From Diadophis punctatus similis (Eukaryota > Chordata > Lepidosauria > Squamata > Dipsadidae), in assembly GCA_023053685.1 (NCBI GenBank), contig JALIGW010000001.1, forward strand, positions 162,046,047-162,110,046: a DNA stretch of 64,000 nucleotides. The letters are read 5' to 3'. The translations under genes and the position numbers were made by a program. The notes under the pieces were generated by a model. That model saw only the letters and a program-made list of their open reading frames with translations, ran no database searches and had not been told where the DNA came from. Positions 11,270-22,252 of the stretch are shown here, piece after piece; positions within the stretch are counted from its first letter, which is position 1, and each line of letters opens with the position of its first letter.

Positions 11270-12290
11270 GTGCATCTGGGTTCAGCAAAGTATTTGACAA
11301 AGTGTCCCATGACATTCTGAATAGCCAACTAATTAAATATAGGCTAACTGGTACGGTGATTTTTTTTTTTAAAAAAAGGCTGGTTCAAAAATTGTACTCA
11401 TAGTGCGCTAATGAATGATTCCTCATCAAAATGCAAAGAGGCATTATGTGAGTTGCCACAAAAATCTACCCTGGGCCTTGCAGATTTCAGAGTTTTTCAT
11501 ACAGATTTGGATGAAGATATAGACAGAATGTTTATCAAATATGCAGTGACACAGAGTAGGGTGGAGTACCCTAGAAGAAATAAATAACATTCAAAACAAT
11601 CTTGATACTTTGGAGAAATTGACTGAAAATAACATAATGAAATTTAACAGAGACAAATGCAAAATTCTCTACTTAGAAAACCGAAATCAAATGCACATGT
11701 ATAGGATTGGGGATACTTGGCTTGGTAACAGTATTTATGGGAAAAAAATCTTGGCACAACAGTTGGTAGCTAATTTAATATGAGTCAGCAGTATGCTGTG
11801 GGCAGCAAAAACTGGAAAATGCAATTTTAGGCTGCATGCATCACAGAAGTATGGTTTCCAAATCGCAGGCAGTAATTGTTCCACTTCGTTCTGTGTTTGT
11901 TAGATCCCAGTTAGCATCACTATGCTTTAAAAAGACTTCAAACAAGAGCAATTTCAGAGAAGTGCAACAAGGATGACTAGGGCACAAGAAATGTAATTTT
12001 AAGAGGAGGAAATATACATAGGAGAAAATACACAGAAGGAAAATGGTCAATAATCCCAGCAGGCAGGACACAAAATAATGAAATTCAGTTATTGGAAAGC
12101 AGATTCTGATTTGATGATCAAAAAACGCTTTGTAACAGTAGAACAGTCAATGGAAGAAGTCTCTGGGTGTGTTCAAAGACATGCTTTGCAGTCGACTCTC
12201 TGGGACTTCTGCACTGAGGATGGGGTTTAATAGTTTAATAGCCTGAAGGGCTCTTTTTAACTCTAGGATTCTTAGATTTAATGTAAAAGT
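11270..12290 (+). pseudogene. Decayed CR1-type LINE, 3' part of ORF2 and 3' end
   Basis: At about 11281 the reading is FSKVFDKVSHDILNSQL-like, the RT segment containing the conserved F-D-K-V-x-H-D pattern. Further on, FNRDKCKILYLENRN matches the N-x-DKCK-x-L block that follows the catalytic region in CR1-type proteins. Frames break repeatedly. Around 12215-12280 the sequence resembles the CR1 3' end: a gatggggttt...agcctgaagggctct stretch followed by aactctaggattcttaga. That tail favours CR1 over L2. No intact frame remains, so the copy is dead. Confidence 0.6.
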
Positions 12291-12487
12291 AGCGTCCCAT
12301 TCATCATGCTTTCTTTCATAACACTCAATACACAAAAATGGCAGAGTTTAAGTAGCTGGCAAAGGCACAACAAACAGGATAGGGATGGAGAGAGAAAGGC
12401 GTTCAAACACTGATGAGTTTAAATATTTTGCTGCCTGAGTTGAATGAAAAATACCTTCTTTTTCTCATTGGAGGCTTTTGGATCATA
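12291..12487. other. Unique DNA between a LINE and a MITE
   Basis: No feature recognised. Confidence 0.35.
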
Positions 12488-13013
12488 CAGTGGTGGGTTC
12501 CTACCGGTGCGGTCCACTCCATAGCACAGGTAGTGGCCCGCTGGTGACGTCACAGTACTGGTGTGGTCAGTTGCCGGTGCCTGGGCACCGCCATTTTTTT
12601 TAAAAAAAATTTAGATTTTTTTAAAAAAAATTTCTTCTGCGCATGCCCAGAAGCCGAGCTTCCAGCACTGCACATGTGCTGCCTTCCTACCCTACAGTGA
12701 GTCCAAGCAGGGGAGGATGGCTGAGGGAGTGTGTGAGATGCTGAAAGAACGGGCGGCAGGAGCTATCTCCATTCTCCTCCCTTCAGCAATCCGAGAAGCC
12801 ACGAACGTGCGATGATGATCCCAGGCATTTTCGCACATTCGAGGCTTCTCGAGCTGCTGAGGGGAGGGGGAATGGGTGGAAGGACCTATCTCAGTTCCCC
12901 TCCCTTCAGCAGTCCGAGAAGCCATGCCCACCCGGTCACATGGCTGGCAAGCCACACCCACAAAATAAGCCACGCCCACAGAGTGGTAGTAAAAAAATTA
13001 GGAACCCGCCCCG
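12488..13013. mobile_element. hAT-type MITE of the GGTGGGTTCC family, long member
   Basis: The left end is cagtggtgggttcctaccgg and the right end is the degraded ttaggaacccgccccg. The interior has gcgcatgcccagaagc and an internal duplication in which cttcagca...gagaagccac recurs near 12780 and 12903. No clear 8-bp duplication survives. Confidence 0.65.
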
Positions 13014-13208
13014 GATACACAGTTATTTCAAAGATAAAAATGAGGATCCCTTTATATCTTAGAAGAGAGACAACATATAAATATAATAGATAAAGATGAT
13101 CTGGTAAAACCACAATTGCCTGTCTTTGCATGACTTGCTGGGATTGTAGGATATGATTCCCAGGTTAACCAAACCCTGGATTAGTTAACTAATCCAATTT
13201 TAAGGGCT

Positions 13209-13238
13209 GTTTTGTTTGTTTGTTTGTTTGTTTGTTTA
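13209..13238. repeat. (TTTG)n microsatellite
   Basis: About seven tandem tttg units. The following 60 bp (ccaacctcttaaagatgga) may be a scrap of an antisense LINE tail. Confidence 0.9.
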
Positions 13239-13316
13239 GTCAATTTATGCAGCCAACCTCTTAAAGATGGATGGCAGAGCAGCATACAATTAAAATAACA
13301 ACAACGACACATATAA

Positions 13317-13545
13317 GAGCTGTGATGGTGCAGTGATCAGAACATAGTATTGCAGGCTAATTCTGCCGACTGCCAGCAGTTCGATCCTGATTGGCTCAAG
13401 GTTGACTCAGCCTTCCATCCTTCCGAGGTCGGTAAAATGAGGACCCAGATTGTTGGGGGCAATATGCTGACTCTGTAAACTGCTTAGAGAGGGCTATAAA
13501 GCACTATGAAGCGGTATATAAGTCTAAGTGCTATTGCTATTGCTA
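13317..13545 (+). mobile_element. tRNA-derived SINE (GCTATT-tail family), near full length
   Basis: The head gagctgtgatggtgcagtg resembles a box A region, cagttcgatcc resembles box B, followed by the body (caaggttgactcagcc, cagattgttgggggc) and the tail gtgctattgctattgct. It is non-coding. Its length of about 229 bp matches the other complete copies at 34193 and 53549. Confidence 0.82.
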
Positions 13546-14412
13546 CACACAAATCCAAAGCCAATCATAAAACACAATAAAGTGTAAAATACATATTGCC
13601 AAAAGGAATTTAACAATCAGAAGATACGTATCAGAGATGTTTACAAATGATCCCGATTCTTATGAAAAAAGTCCTCTTTTGACTTGGAAGGTTTTTGTAA
13701 CTATAGTTCAAATTCAAGTCTTAGGTAGGATAACTCAAAATATATTTGAATAAAACTGATCTGATTTTTTTACAGAACAGTCTTGACCTCACTAACTGAA
13801 ATACATCTTAATTTGCCCCTATGTTTAAGCCTTGGCGTGTGTTATTCCTTTCCCAATGAACTTAAGTATTATATGATTCTTAGCTACTGGTCATATCTGC
13901 CAAAAAGCTTTGAGAGAATTTCCTCACCATGTTACAAATTTTATGAGTCATATGAAAAACTGGGAAATGATTCAACTAGCAGCTTTGGGTTAATTTGTAG
14001 ATCTTAATAATGACTTTTTGTCTCATGTATTATTGTAATAATATTGGACTGTCCTACTACAAGAATGCTTCCTGGTATAAAATAACAAATATTTGCAAAC
14101 AAGCCAGCCAATAATGAGGCAGTAGGAAAAGTACCCATGCCTTTCCCCACTGCATACAAAGAGGCAGGCATGTGTTGGATGTAATGGCAGTGCAAAAACC
14201 AAAGCCCCCAGTCTGTGCTCTGTGACCAAATAAGTCTATATAAAGAAGTTCTGATTGAATTTAGATTAGAAATTCATGTTTTGAAGCAGACATGAGTTGA
14301 TCTGAGTTTGGGATCTGATGGCCAAATCACTTTATTGTGAGTTACTTCAAGGCTGAATCTGCAAAAGATGTGTCCATAGGCTACAATGGGGAATGTGATG
14401 AATACCCTAAAA
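13546..14412. other. Unique AT-rich DNA
   Basis: A 74-codon plus-strand frame at 13783-14007 has no recognised domain. No repeat family was identified. Confidence 0.4.
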
Positions 14413-14817
14413 CAGGGGTCGGCAACCTTAAACTCTCAAAGAGCCACAAAGGTCCTAACCGGAATCCCCCTGTTAAATTCTGGAGCCGGCCGGAAGTCCA
14501 GTTTACCCACCATAGTCTCCTCCTAGCACAGCATCCTTTTTCCTCTGCCGATCAGAAGTCTAGTTCGCCCACCATAGAGTCTCCTCCTAGTGCGGCATCC
14601 TTTTTCCTCTACCAGTCCTAACCGAAAGCCCTATCAATTGTGGAGCTGACTGGAAAACCCACCCCTTGCCACAGAGTCTCCTCCTGGCACGCCCTGCTTC
14701 CCCCGTCCCCAACCGGAAGCTCCTTTCAAAATTGTGGTGCCAACTGGCAACAGGGAGCTGCAGCAGAGGGATGAAAGAGCCACATGCAGCTCCAGAGCTG
14801 CAGGTTGCTGACCCCTG
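14413..14817. mobile_element. hAT-type MITE (405 bp) with internal repeats
   Basis: The ends are caggggtcggcaacctt and ggttgctgacccctg. Flanking octamers are ccctaaaa and ccctagaa (7/8). The interior holds about three imperfect copies of a unit with tctcctcctag and gcatcctttttcctct. Inverted agagccaca blocks lie near both ends. Confidence 0.85.
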
Positions 14818-14859
14818 CCCTAGAAGAATGCCCCCCTTGGTTATGAATGTTAGATGCTC

Positions 14860-14995
14860 TTTTTAATTTTTGTAGCTTTTAAATTGTTGTGTCTTTTTAT
14901 ATTGGAAAATGGATTGACATGTTGTGAGCCGCCCAGAATCCCCTGGGAGTTGGGCGGCATATAAATCCATTTAAATAAATAAATAAAATAAATGC
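14860..14995 (+). mobile_element. LINE 3'-end fragment
   Basis: A gtgagccgcccagaatcccc block is followed by gagttgggcggcatataaat and an AAAT-rich tail. A similar arrangement closes the LINE at 63090-63625. It is a short, truncated, non-coding fragment. Confidence 0.5.
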
Positions 14996-15365
14996 CTGAA
15001 AGGGCTTCACATTTGGGTAGAATGTGATGAAATGCATCCTCCATACTCTGCAAAAAAAAATTAAAGATGTTCTAGCCCAATTTTCTTGCCCAGATTTCAA
15101 AAAGAATGAAATTAATTAAGCTCAAACAAAATTCCACAGTGGATCACATGATCTAGAATGGGGCTATGCTACACCATTCCAAATATGGTAATCTTAATGG
15201 GATATTTCTTCTCTATCGGAGAGAAACTCTCCAACTAGGAATAGTGAAGTAAATCTATGATTTGAGTCTCAGAATGTGGTGGGTTTACGAATATTATTAA
15301 TCAAGGGGATAGTTTCACTTTCATCAAAAAGATCCAAGAAGGTGAAGCTAAAGCACTTTTCTTAC
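14996..15365. other. Unique DNA
   Basis: No feature recognised. This would be downstream intron if the adjacent minus-strand exon is real. Confidence 0.35.
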
Positions 15366-15470
15366 CTGCTTTCAGATGGGGTAGATGTAGAAATACTGGT
15401 ATACTGCCTGATGCAGCTAGGGTAATCTTCTTCAAATGTGACAGCACCTGGAAAGTGATCATCAATTTTC
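15366..15470 (-). CDS. Candidate host coding exon, gene unknown
   Basis: On the minus strand a pyrimidine-rich acceptor (cctttttctcctttag) precedes a 105-bp block, which is followed by a donor of the form CAG|gtaaga. The block is open in the frame beginning G|AAA and reads KIDDHFPGAVTFEEDY, then PSCIRQYTSISTSTPSES. 105 is a multiple of three and the phases at both ends agree, so the exon could be skipped without shifting frame. I do not recognise the protein. No neighbouring exon of the same gene was identified with confidence, so the call rests on splice signals plus an open, compositionally protein-like frame. A chance match in unique DNA remains possible. Confidence 0.35.
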
Positions 15471-17099
15471 CTAAAGGAGAAAAAGGAAGAATTTCTGCCA
15501 GTAGCTGACCACCCAGTCATGTTAGTCAAATGTTCCAGAGAAACCCCCAATTGTTTGAAAAGACAATGAATAACAATCTTGAAATGCTGATTCTGTCAGA
15601 AAGTTACATTGAGTACATGAACTTAAAAACTTTATTATCTGTTGGAATGAGCCAAAATGCAAGATTGGAATGAAGGGGTACAAATATTTTTGATTCCTGC
15701 TGACATAGTCCTTGTACAAGTTTTAGAGGACATTGTCCTCTTAACAACTGTGTTGTTCATAACAATCGAACAGACATATTTTTAAGCAGCCTCTTCCAAA
15801 TTTTACTATTAGACTGACTACCTTCCACACTTTTATTTTTCCTGCAATCTTCATTCTCTCAAACTTCCATTCTTTCTGAACCCCATCTCTTAATATGTTC
15901 ATATTGTCATAGTTACAAGGGGGTTGATAAGTTTATATGTTTATTTGTGTGAAGTATTATTCAAGAAGCTGCATGGAATAATATATAAATTTTAATTGCA
16001 AAACTCAAACCACACATCTTTCTATTACTCTCCAGTCTGATGCATTCAAACTTCATCTGCATTACTATTTTAATGTTCTGAGAAGTTGTGTTTTGAAAGT
16101 AGAAGGGGTAACTTTTGGTGTACAGAAGCTAGTTCTTTGTTTGCCTGACTACCCTCTCTCATTTACTCTCACCTTCACTCACACACACATTCACATGTAT
16201 ATAATTGTATCTTCAAGAAAAATGTAATTAGTAATCTAATTATCCAGATTCTAGACAGATCGGTCTGGCAGGAATACCACCATGTCTATCCCACCAGGTG
16301 ATTGGAAAATGTCTGCTATATATTCAACTTAATAATTTTCAACGGTCACCTCAAATTTTCTCCACCACATATTATAAATTAAATAGTTCAAATTTGATTT
16401 GTAAATTGATACCAGATGTAATTATTATGAGTTCTAGGCTGTCCTTCTACTAGTACACGTAAAATATGATAACTTGAACAGAATTATGCCCATCCCTGCT
16501 GTTGCTGAAGTGGAGGCATCTTGAATTTAAGAACTTGAGAAAAATGCACAATTATCTCAGAATGAAAACTGACAGAAAATATGATTCTTCAGATGGACAA
16601 AACATGGGCACTAATTTGTATATTGTCTAAACAAATTCTGAAAATAATTGATTATTGGACTTCAACCGGTTTGGTGCAGTCATACCAAACTTATAACAAC
16701 ACATGCTGTTTAGGTTGATTGCTTTCCTCGATGACTGATGTCGACTGATGAGAATAACAAAAAATAAATAAATGTGTTTGCACCTCTGTGATAGTAGCTT
16801 TCTCACTAAATCTATCTTTAGTGATGTCATTCAAAATATAGTAAGTGCCATGATCACTAAAATTCTGTTCTTTTCCCTTCCCGTGAATAGTTTATTACCT
16901 CAGTAGGAACCATGTTCCTAAAAGCTACTGGTATGGCTTAGATTTGTCAGGGAAAATGTGAGTATTTTATCATTGCCAGCTGTTTAAAATCTCCAGCAAT
17001 TTAACATTGTGATCTGAGTCCATCCTTTTATCATCAGCAAGCCTATACAAAATTTTTCAGAACAAAAGGAAATGTCAGCTAAGAAAGTCTACAAAAATA
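15471..17099. other. Unique AT-rich DNA
   Basis: No repeat family was recognised. A short CA-rich stretch lies near 16170-16200. Minus-strand frames of about 65 codons lack recognisable domains. Confidence 0.4.
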
Positions 17100-17605
17100 A
17101 AAATCTAAAGTACATCAAATATTGGAGACAGTGGTTGAAATGGTTCTTTCCATAAGGCTATCAAGTGTGGTCTGTAAAGTTCAGCCATGAAGCAGCACGA
17201 AAAACTCTAAGGATACTGGATTCTATCATTGGTGTAATGCAAGATCTAGGTGATATAAGTCAATCAGTTCAAAAAGAATATAGACTTAAATACTTACTAC
17301 TCTTGAATGCCCACTGTTTTCAAGGAACCTGCGGTTGAATTGAGCATAAGGGCTGCTTCTGCCATTAAGCACAGTGAATAATTTGTCTCAGATTGTAGAT
17401 GTGTAGGTTTGTGGAAGCAGTAATATGAGTAGCTATCTGAATGTCCTCAACTAATGTAACACAGCACAAGATATTCTAAGCAGCCTGTCCTGAACATGTT
17501 AGCCGGATGCTCTTGGGTGAAAAAGATTCATCCTCAATATTGATACTAATTGAATCACCTTCTGTAGGTGGAGAAGGAGGAGCCATCTTGTGCTGCTTAG
17601 ACAAT
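17100..17605. other. Coding-like but broken stretch, origin unknown
   Basis: On minus, 17601-17480 reads HKMAPPSPPTEGDSISINIE, then DESFSPKSIRL, and ends in a stop. Further along the minus strand, near 17390-17290, another frame reads LNGRSSPYAQFNRRFLE. On plus, 17161-17335 reads AARKTLRILDSIIGVMQDLG and runs 50-60 codons to a stop. These could be pieces of a decayed gene or transposon, or chance. Splice signals are weak and the frames do not join, so no gene is called. Confidence 0.2.
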
Positions 17606-18995
17606 ATTTGCGAATATTTCCATTATACAAGATAACTCATGAAGTATCTGCTTCCCCTAATTTAATTGGAGGTATAGAGATTGCAGCCATACCTACCTCA
17701 CCCACTCTTTCCTTTCTCAACCTCAGGTAACTCTGCAAGGTAAGTACAGTCGTGCCAGGCTCATCCTATGAAACATGCTTGCCAAATATTTGCTGCCATG
17801 CAGAAGATGACATTCTGCAGATAACTTTGTCTGTTGACAAGCATGGTTCCCTTGGACACAGAAGGAGCCTGAATATGAAAGCAACCTCTATTCTGATTAT
17901 CTCATGTGCAGAGCTGAAACAGATGTTCACAGATCATCCTCTGACACTTAGGAAGTAATGGTAAAACCTTGGATGTCTGCTGTTTTGGCACATTTTTCTC
18001 AGATGGAGTTGAGGATTCTGTAAGTGATTAGCAGTTGCCAGTTCCCAACATGTGTATCCACAGCTCACGGACCAGGAAACTAATCAGAATGCATTGGCCA
18101 CTTAAGCATTTCTACTCCATGCCCCACTCATTCTTCATTCTTGCATCTTAAGTAACTCAATTGTCAGTAATAATTATTTCAGTGTTAATAACATTGCAAA
18201 GGAAGTGTGCCTCAGCACCATGGTTAAGGAAATCCCCTTTCAAAGACTTCATTTCCACAGAAAAAATCCACTGCCTTCTAAACCGTCTTATTTAATTTAG
18301 ATCAGAGATTACTCTGAGCATATGATATCTTTCAATTACTATTGCATCATGGAATCTGTAATCCTAACATTATGCAGGTCTTCCCCAGTCATTCTTCATA
18401 TGTGACTGGACTCTACCTTTGCTGGCTACAAATTCTGGGGAATGGAGTTTGGCACAACTGGAGGACACTAGATGGAAAAAGACTGCAGGACAAAAAGGCT
18501 TGGTTGTTACCAATATGTATTCTACTCCAGGTTTCTTTGCATCATTTTAAGCACCATTCCAGCTTCAGTTGTTTAATTCAGAAAGGAAAGAAAAAAGAAG
18601 GGAATTGGGGAATCAATCAATGGTCAAGTGTTTAAAGCAGTTTTGCTAGCATGAAACAGAACTTTGTGGGAATTAGACAAGATTCTAATATGTGCCTTGG
18701 AATCAAGAAGAGAAACATCTGGAACAGCAATGACTTGAATTTGGCTTCAGTTTGCACAAACACCAGGCTAGTTGTTGCAATCACTGGACATTACTGACTG
18801 CTATCCTCTCGTTTCTTTTCCTTTTCTTTCTTTCTGGATTGGTCCACAACACAAACCCTGGGTCTTGGAGCAGGAAGGCAAAACAGGCATTTAGCAAGAT
18901 CAGCAGCACCAATTGTGAATTCATCTGCACAGATTTGAAACAATTGGAGAAAGCTTCACTATTTTTTATACATTTTCAAAAACATAAGAAATGAT
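17606..18995. other. Unique DNA
   Basis: No confident feature. A short block near 18425-18470 loosely resembles the palindromic hAT family at 2854, but its ends are not visible. Confidence 0.35.
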
Positions 18996-19055
18996 TCTTC
19001 CTTCCTTCCTTCCTTCCTTCCTTCCTTCCTTCCTTCCTTCCTTCCTTCCTTCCTT
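18996..19055. repeat. (TTCC)n microsatellite
   Basis: About 15 tandem ttcc units. On minus this yields an artefactual repeat of Gly-Arg-Lys-Glu type. Confidence 0.96.
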
Positions 19056-19905
19056 CATTCCATGATAACATTTTATTGCTTTTAGCCATATTTACAGTAT
19101 AAGCATGGCAATAAATATACAAAATAAAAAGGGCTATAATCATGTTCATCCAAAGAAAAACTAATAAAACTTGATTCCAAAAGTGAAAGATCTTATCCAA
19201 TTGTGGATAAAATGCAGAAAGAGTTATTTCTTGGATTATTACATAATTGGTAGGAGAGAAAAAAAATAACACAAAATATTCCCAGTTATCCCTTTGCAAA
19301 GTTACATTCATAGCAAGCCCCCAAAAGGTAGGAGTATCTTCCAATTAGGAAAGCTGTGGTTATGAACTGGAATCTCAGTTCAGTCAAAGTTTAGAATGTG
19401 GTATCAGATCCAGACTGGAAAGCACCTCAATTGATATTGACCTCTCAGTGTCAACGAAATAGAGTGTCTGTCTGTCTACCTACTTTTATTGTCATCTGGT
19501 GGTTGTCTGGATTTTAAAATCAGATATCTAAAAGTGATAGAAACAACTTCAAAAGAGCTAAATTGGTACAAGGCATCAGGAAAACTGAGACTGGTTGATC
19601 ATTTGCAAATCAAATTCAATACTACCGGTACATGTGATAATAAATCTGACTTTTTATATTTGGCTATGATCATTATTTAGAATATCAAATCACTGTCGGC
19701 TCAAACATTTGAACGACTTTTTTTTTAAACCCTCAACTATTCCTAAAAACATAGAATAGTTACCGGTAAATGGTGTTCTGTTGTCATATTGATTAATCAA
19801 TCATTGTTACACATGTCAAGATGTAATAGTATGTGGGAATGGCCCTGGGAGACAGGAGGAAGAGCACAGAATGGAAATAGTCTGAATCTGCAAGAGAATG
19901 AGTCG
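19056..19905. other. Unique DNA
   Basis: No gene or repeat family recognised. Confidence 0.35.
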
Positions 19906-19988
19906 ACCACATGCCTAAGTGGGACTAGAACTCACAGTCTCCCAGTGTTCTAGCCTAGTGCCTTAACAATTAAACCAAACTGGCTCTT
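19906..19988 (-). mobile_element. Sauria-type SINE fragment, antisense
   Basis: On minus it reads agagccagtttggtttaatt, then ttaaggcact, then tgtgagttctagtcc, the tRNA-like head also found at 45053-45296. The tail is missing. Confidence 0.6.
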
Positions 19989-20325
19989 ATTGTTATACCC
20001 TGCTTTTTTTTAAAACAACCTTTAATCTTCTTTAACCTACAATCTTTAACAACCTACAGAGTAAGCATTATGCTAATGTAAATTTCAGTGCAGCTGCAGC
20101 AGTTTTAGGTTGGAAATAAGATCTACATGGCCAGTATCCAATACCTCTTTCAGCCAGTTTAACTGGAATGCAGCATTGGACATGTAGTTATGCACTGGCC
20201 CCAAATAGAATCTTTTTGACTGGAGACATATTTAGATACTTTTTGAAGCTATTATAAGCATTCATGCAAATTGTCCGAACTAGCTGCCATGGAAATATAG
20301 TCCTAAACCCTGCTACCTGCTGCCT
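19989..20325. other. Unique DNA
   Basis: No feature recognised. Confidence 0.35.
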
Positions 20326-20411
20326 ATAGAATAGAATAGAATAGAATAGAATAGAATAGAATAGAATAGAATAGAATAGAATAGAATAGAATAGAATAGA
20401 ATAGAATAGAA
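20326..20411. repeat. (TAGAA)n pentanucleotide microsatellite
   Basis: About 17 uninterrupted units of the AATAG class. It adjoins the 3' end of an antisense LINE; AATAG-class arrays are reported as seeded by the tails of CR1-L3 (Snake1) LINEs in snakes. Confidence 0.96.
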
Positions 20412-21420
20412 TTCTTTATTGGCCAAGTGTGATTGGACACACAAGGATTTTGTCTTCGATGCATAAGCTCTCTGTGTACATAAAAGATATAAGTGATAAA
20501 TCATGTTCATAGTCATCATAAATGCATTCATCATGAATCATAAGATACAATACTTAGTGATAGTCATAGGATACTAAATAAGCAATCAACAAAAATCATA
20601 CCAGGAAACTAAATAAAACAATATAAATTGTAAGGATACTAGCAACAAATGTATAATCATAAGTAGAAAAGGAGATAGGCAATAGGAAAGATGAGAAGAA
20701 TAATAGTAATACAGTCTTAGTAAATAGTTTGACAGTGTTGTGGGAATTAGTTGTTTAGCAGAGTGATGGTATGCAGGGAAAAACTGTTCTTGTGTCTAGT
20801 TGTTCTGATGTGCAATGCTCTATAACAGTGATGGCGAACCTATGGCACAAGTGCCACAGGTGGCACACGGAGCCATATCTGCTGGCACGCGAGGCGTTGC
20901 CCTAGCTTAGTTCCAAGGCGCATGTGTGCACCGGCCAGCTGATTTTCGGCTCACGGGGAGGCTCTGGGAAAGTATTTTTGGCTTCTGGAGGGCCTCCGGG
21001 GGGCGGGGGAGGGCATTTTTGCTCTCCTCAGGCTCTAGGGAAGCCTCTGGAGCCTGGGGAGGGTGAAAAACAGGCCTACTGGGCCCACCGGAAGTCAGGA
21101 AACGGGCCATTTCCAGCCTCCAGAGGGCCTCCGGGGGGGCAGGGGAAGCTGTTTTCGCCCTCCCCAGACATTGAATTATGGGTGTGGGCACTCGCGCATG
21201 TGTGATAGCAGGTGCGCACGCGCTTTCGGCACCTGAGGAAAAAAAGGTTCGCCATCACTGCTCTATAACGTCCTTTTGAGGGTGGAAGTTAAAACAATTT
21301 ATGTCCAGGGTGTGAGGGGTCTGTAGATATTTTCACAGCCCTCTTTTTTACTTCCCTGGAGTCTTTGACTTCCCTGGGGTCATTATTTACTCCTCCCTGG
21401 GAGTCTCCATTTCATGATGC
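20412..21420 (-). pseudogene. CR1-L3 (Snake1-type) LINE ORF2 C-terminus, antisense, interrupted by a hAT element
   Basis: On the minus strand, the segment right of the hAT (21420-21261) reads VKISTDPSHPGHKLF. Left of it (20825-20700) the reading continues LHIRTTRHKNSFSLHTITLL. The D-PSHPGH-LF then R-x-RTxR...SFFP layout is typical of the LINE ORF2 C-terminal tail. The rest down to 20412 is A/T-rich 3' sequence ending in the TAGAA array. The ORF is truncated at its 5' side near 21420 and has frame damage. The hAT copy at 20826-21260 sits inside it with a perfect duplication. Family assignment rests on the tail-plus-pentanucleotide combination. Confidence 0.6.
20826..21260. mobile_element. hAT-type MITE (435 bp), GATGGCGAACC family, copy 1
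   Basis: The ends are cagtgatggcgaacct and aggttcgccatcactg. An exact duplication, ctctataa, flanks it (20818-20825 and 21261-21268). The interior is GC-rich with repeated gagggcctccggg blocks. A closely similar copy lies at 39477-39900. No coding capacity. Confidence 0.9.
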
Positions 21421-21904
21421 ATCAATAAAATCCAAACACTAAAATTACAGCTAAGGAGAATGCGTGCAATCCTGAACTGCAGTTTTCACTTTATAATCAA
21501 GTTGACACTCATATAAATTCCAGTCCAAACCTGAACTGCATCTCGCACAGTTCTAACTCCTGAACTGCATCTCCTACAAAAAGCAGTTCGTAAGCATGCT
21601 TTATTGCACATTTCTTGGGGAGTGTAATGTCAATGGAACAATGCTTTTTCACTGCCATTTAAATGAAAGACAAAACCTTTCATATTTTAATAAAAAGTCT
21701 TTATTACAAATTACTTTTTGTCATAATATTTAATATACTATTTTACCAACTTTTTCCAAATTCTTATAAAGATAGGCTACCATCTTAGGAGCCATAATTC
21801 TTCCAAAAAGTTTTTATTAAAATATGGAATTTCAGAAGTAGTAAGGGTTAGGGTTCAGTTTCAAAGAACAGAGGTTTAAACTGAAGAGAGTATCAAACAA
21901 AAGT
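21421..21904. other. Unique AT-rich DNA
   Basis: No feature recognised apart from short A/T-rich runs. Confidence 0.35.
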
Positions 21905-22252
21905 ACAACTTACAACACTTCATTTATGACCATTCAAAGTTACAATGGCACTGAAAAAAGTGACTTATGACCATACTTTTCATACTTACGACATTGCAGC
22001 ATCCCCATGGTCACATGATCAAAATTCAGATGCTTGGTTGTGATGTCCAGGGGTCATGTGAACAGCTTTGGTGACCTTCTGACCAGCAAAGCCAATGAGG
22101 AAGCCAGATTCACTTAACAACCGTATTACTAGTTAAACAACTGCAGCGATTCACTTAACAACTATGGCTAGAAAAGTCATACAATGGGGCAAAACTCACT
22201 TAACAACATAGATTTTGGGCTCAATTGTGGTTATACATTGAGGACTACCTGT
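21905..22252. mobile_element. Mariner-like MITE (GGTAGTCCTC family)
   Basis: The right end is attgaggactacctgta. The interior has the family's repeated tcacttaacaac and catggtcacatgatc blocks. The left end is degraded. Related copies lie at 31095, 37090, 52480 and 61053; complete members run from acaggtagtcctc to its complement. Confidence 0.6.

Noticed and set aside
17710..17752. Strong acceptor/donor pairs on both strands around a micro-exon
   Set aside because: The implied exons are about 13-36 bp, and the motifs overlap on opposite strands, which suggests chance.
18976..19344. 122-codon minus-strand frame with Gly-Arg-Lys-Glu repeats
   Set aside because: The repeat part is the TTCC microsatellite and the remainder has no domain.
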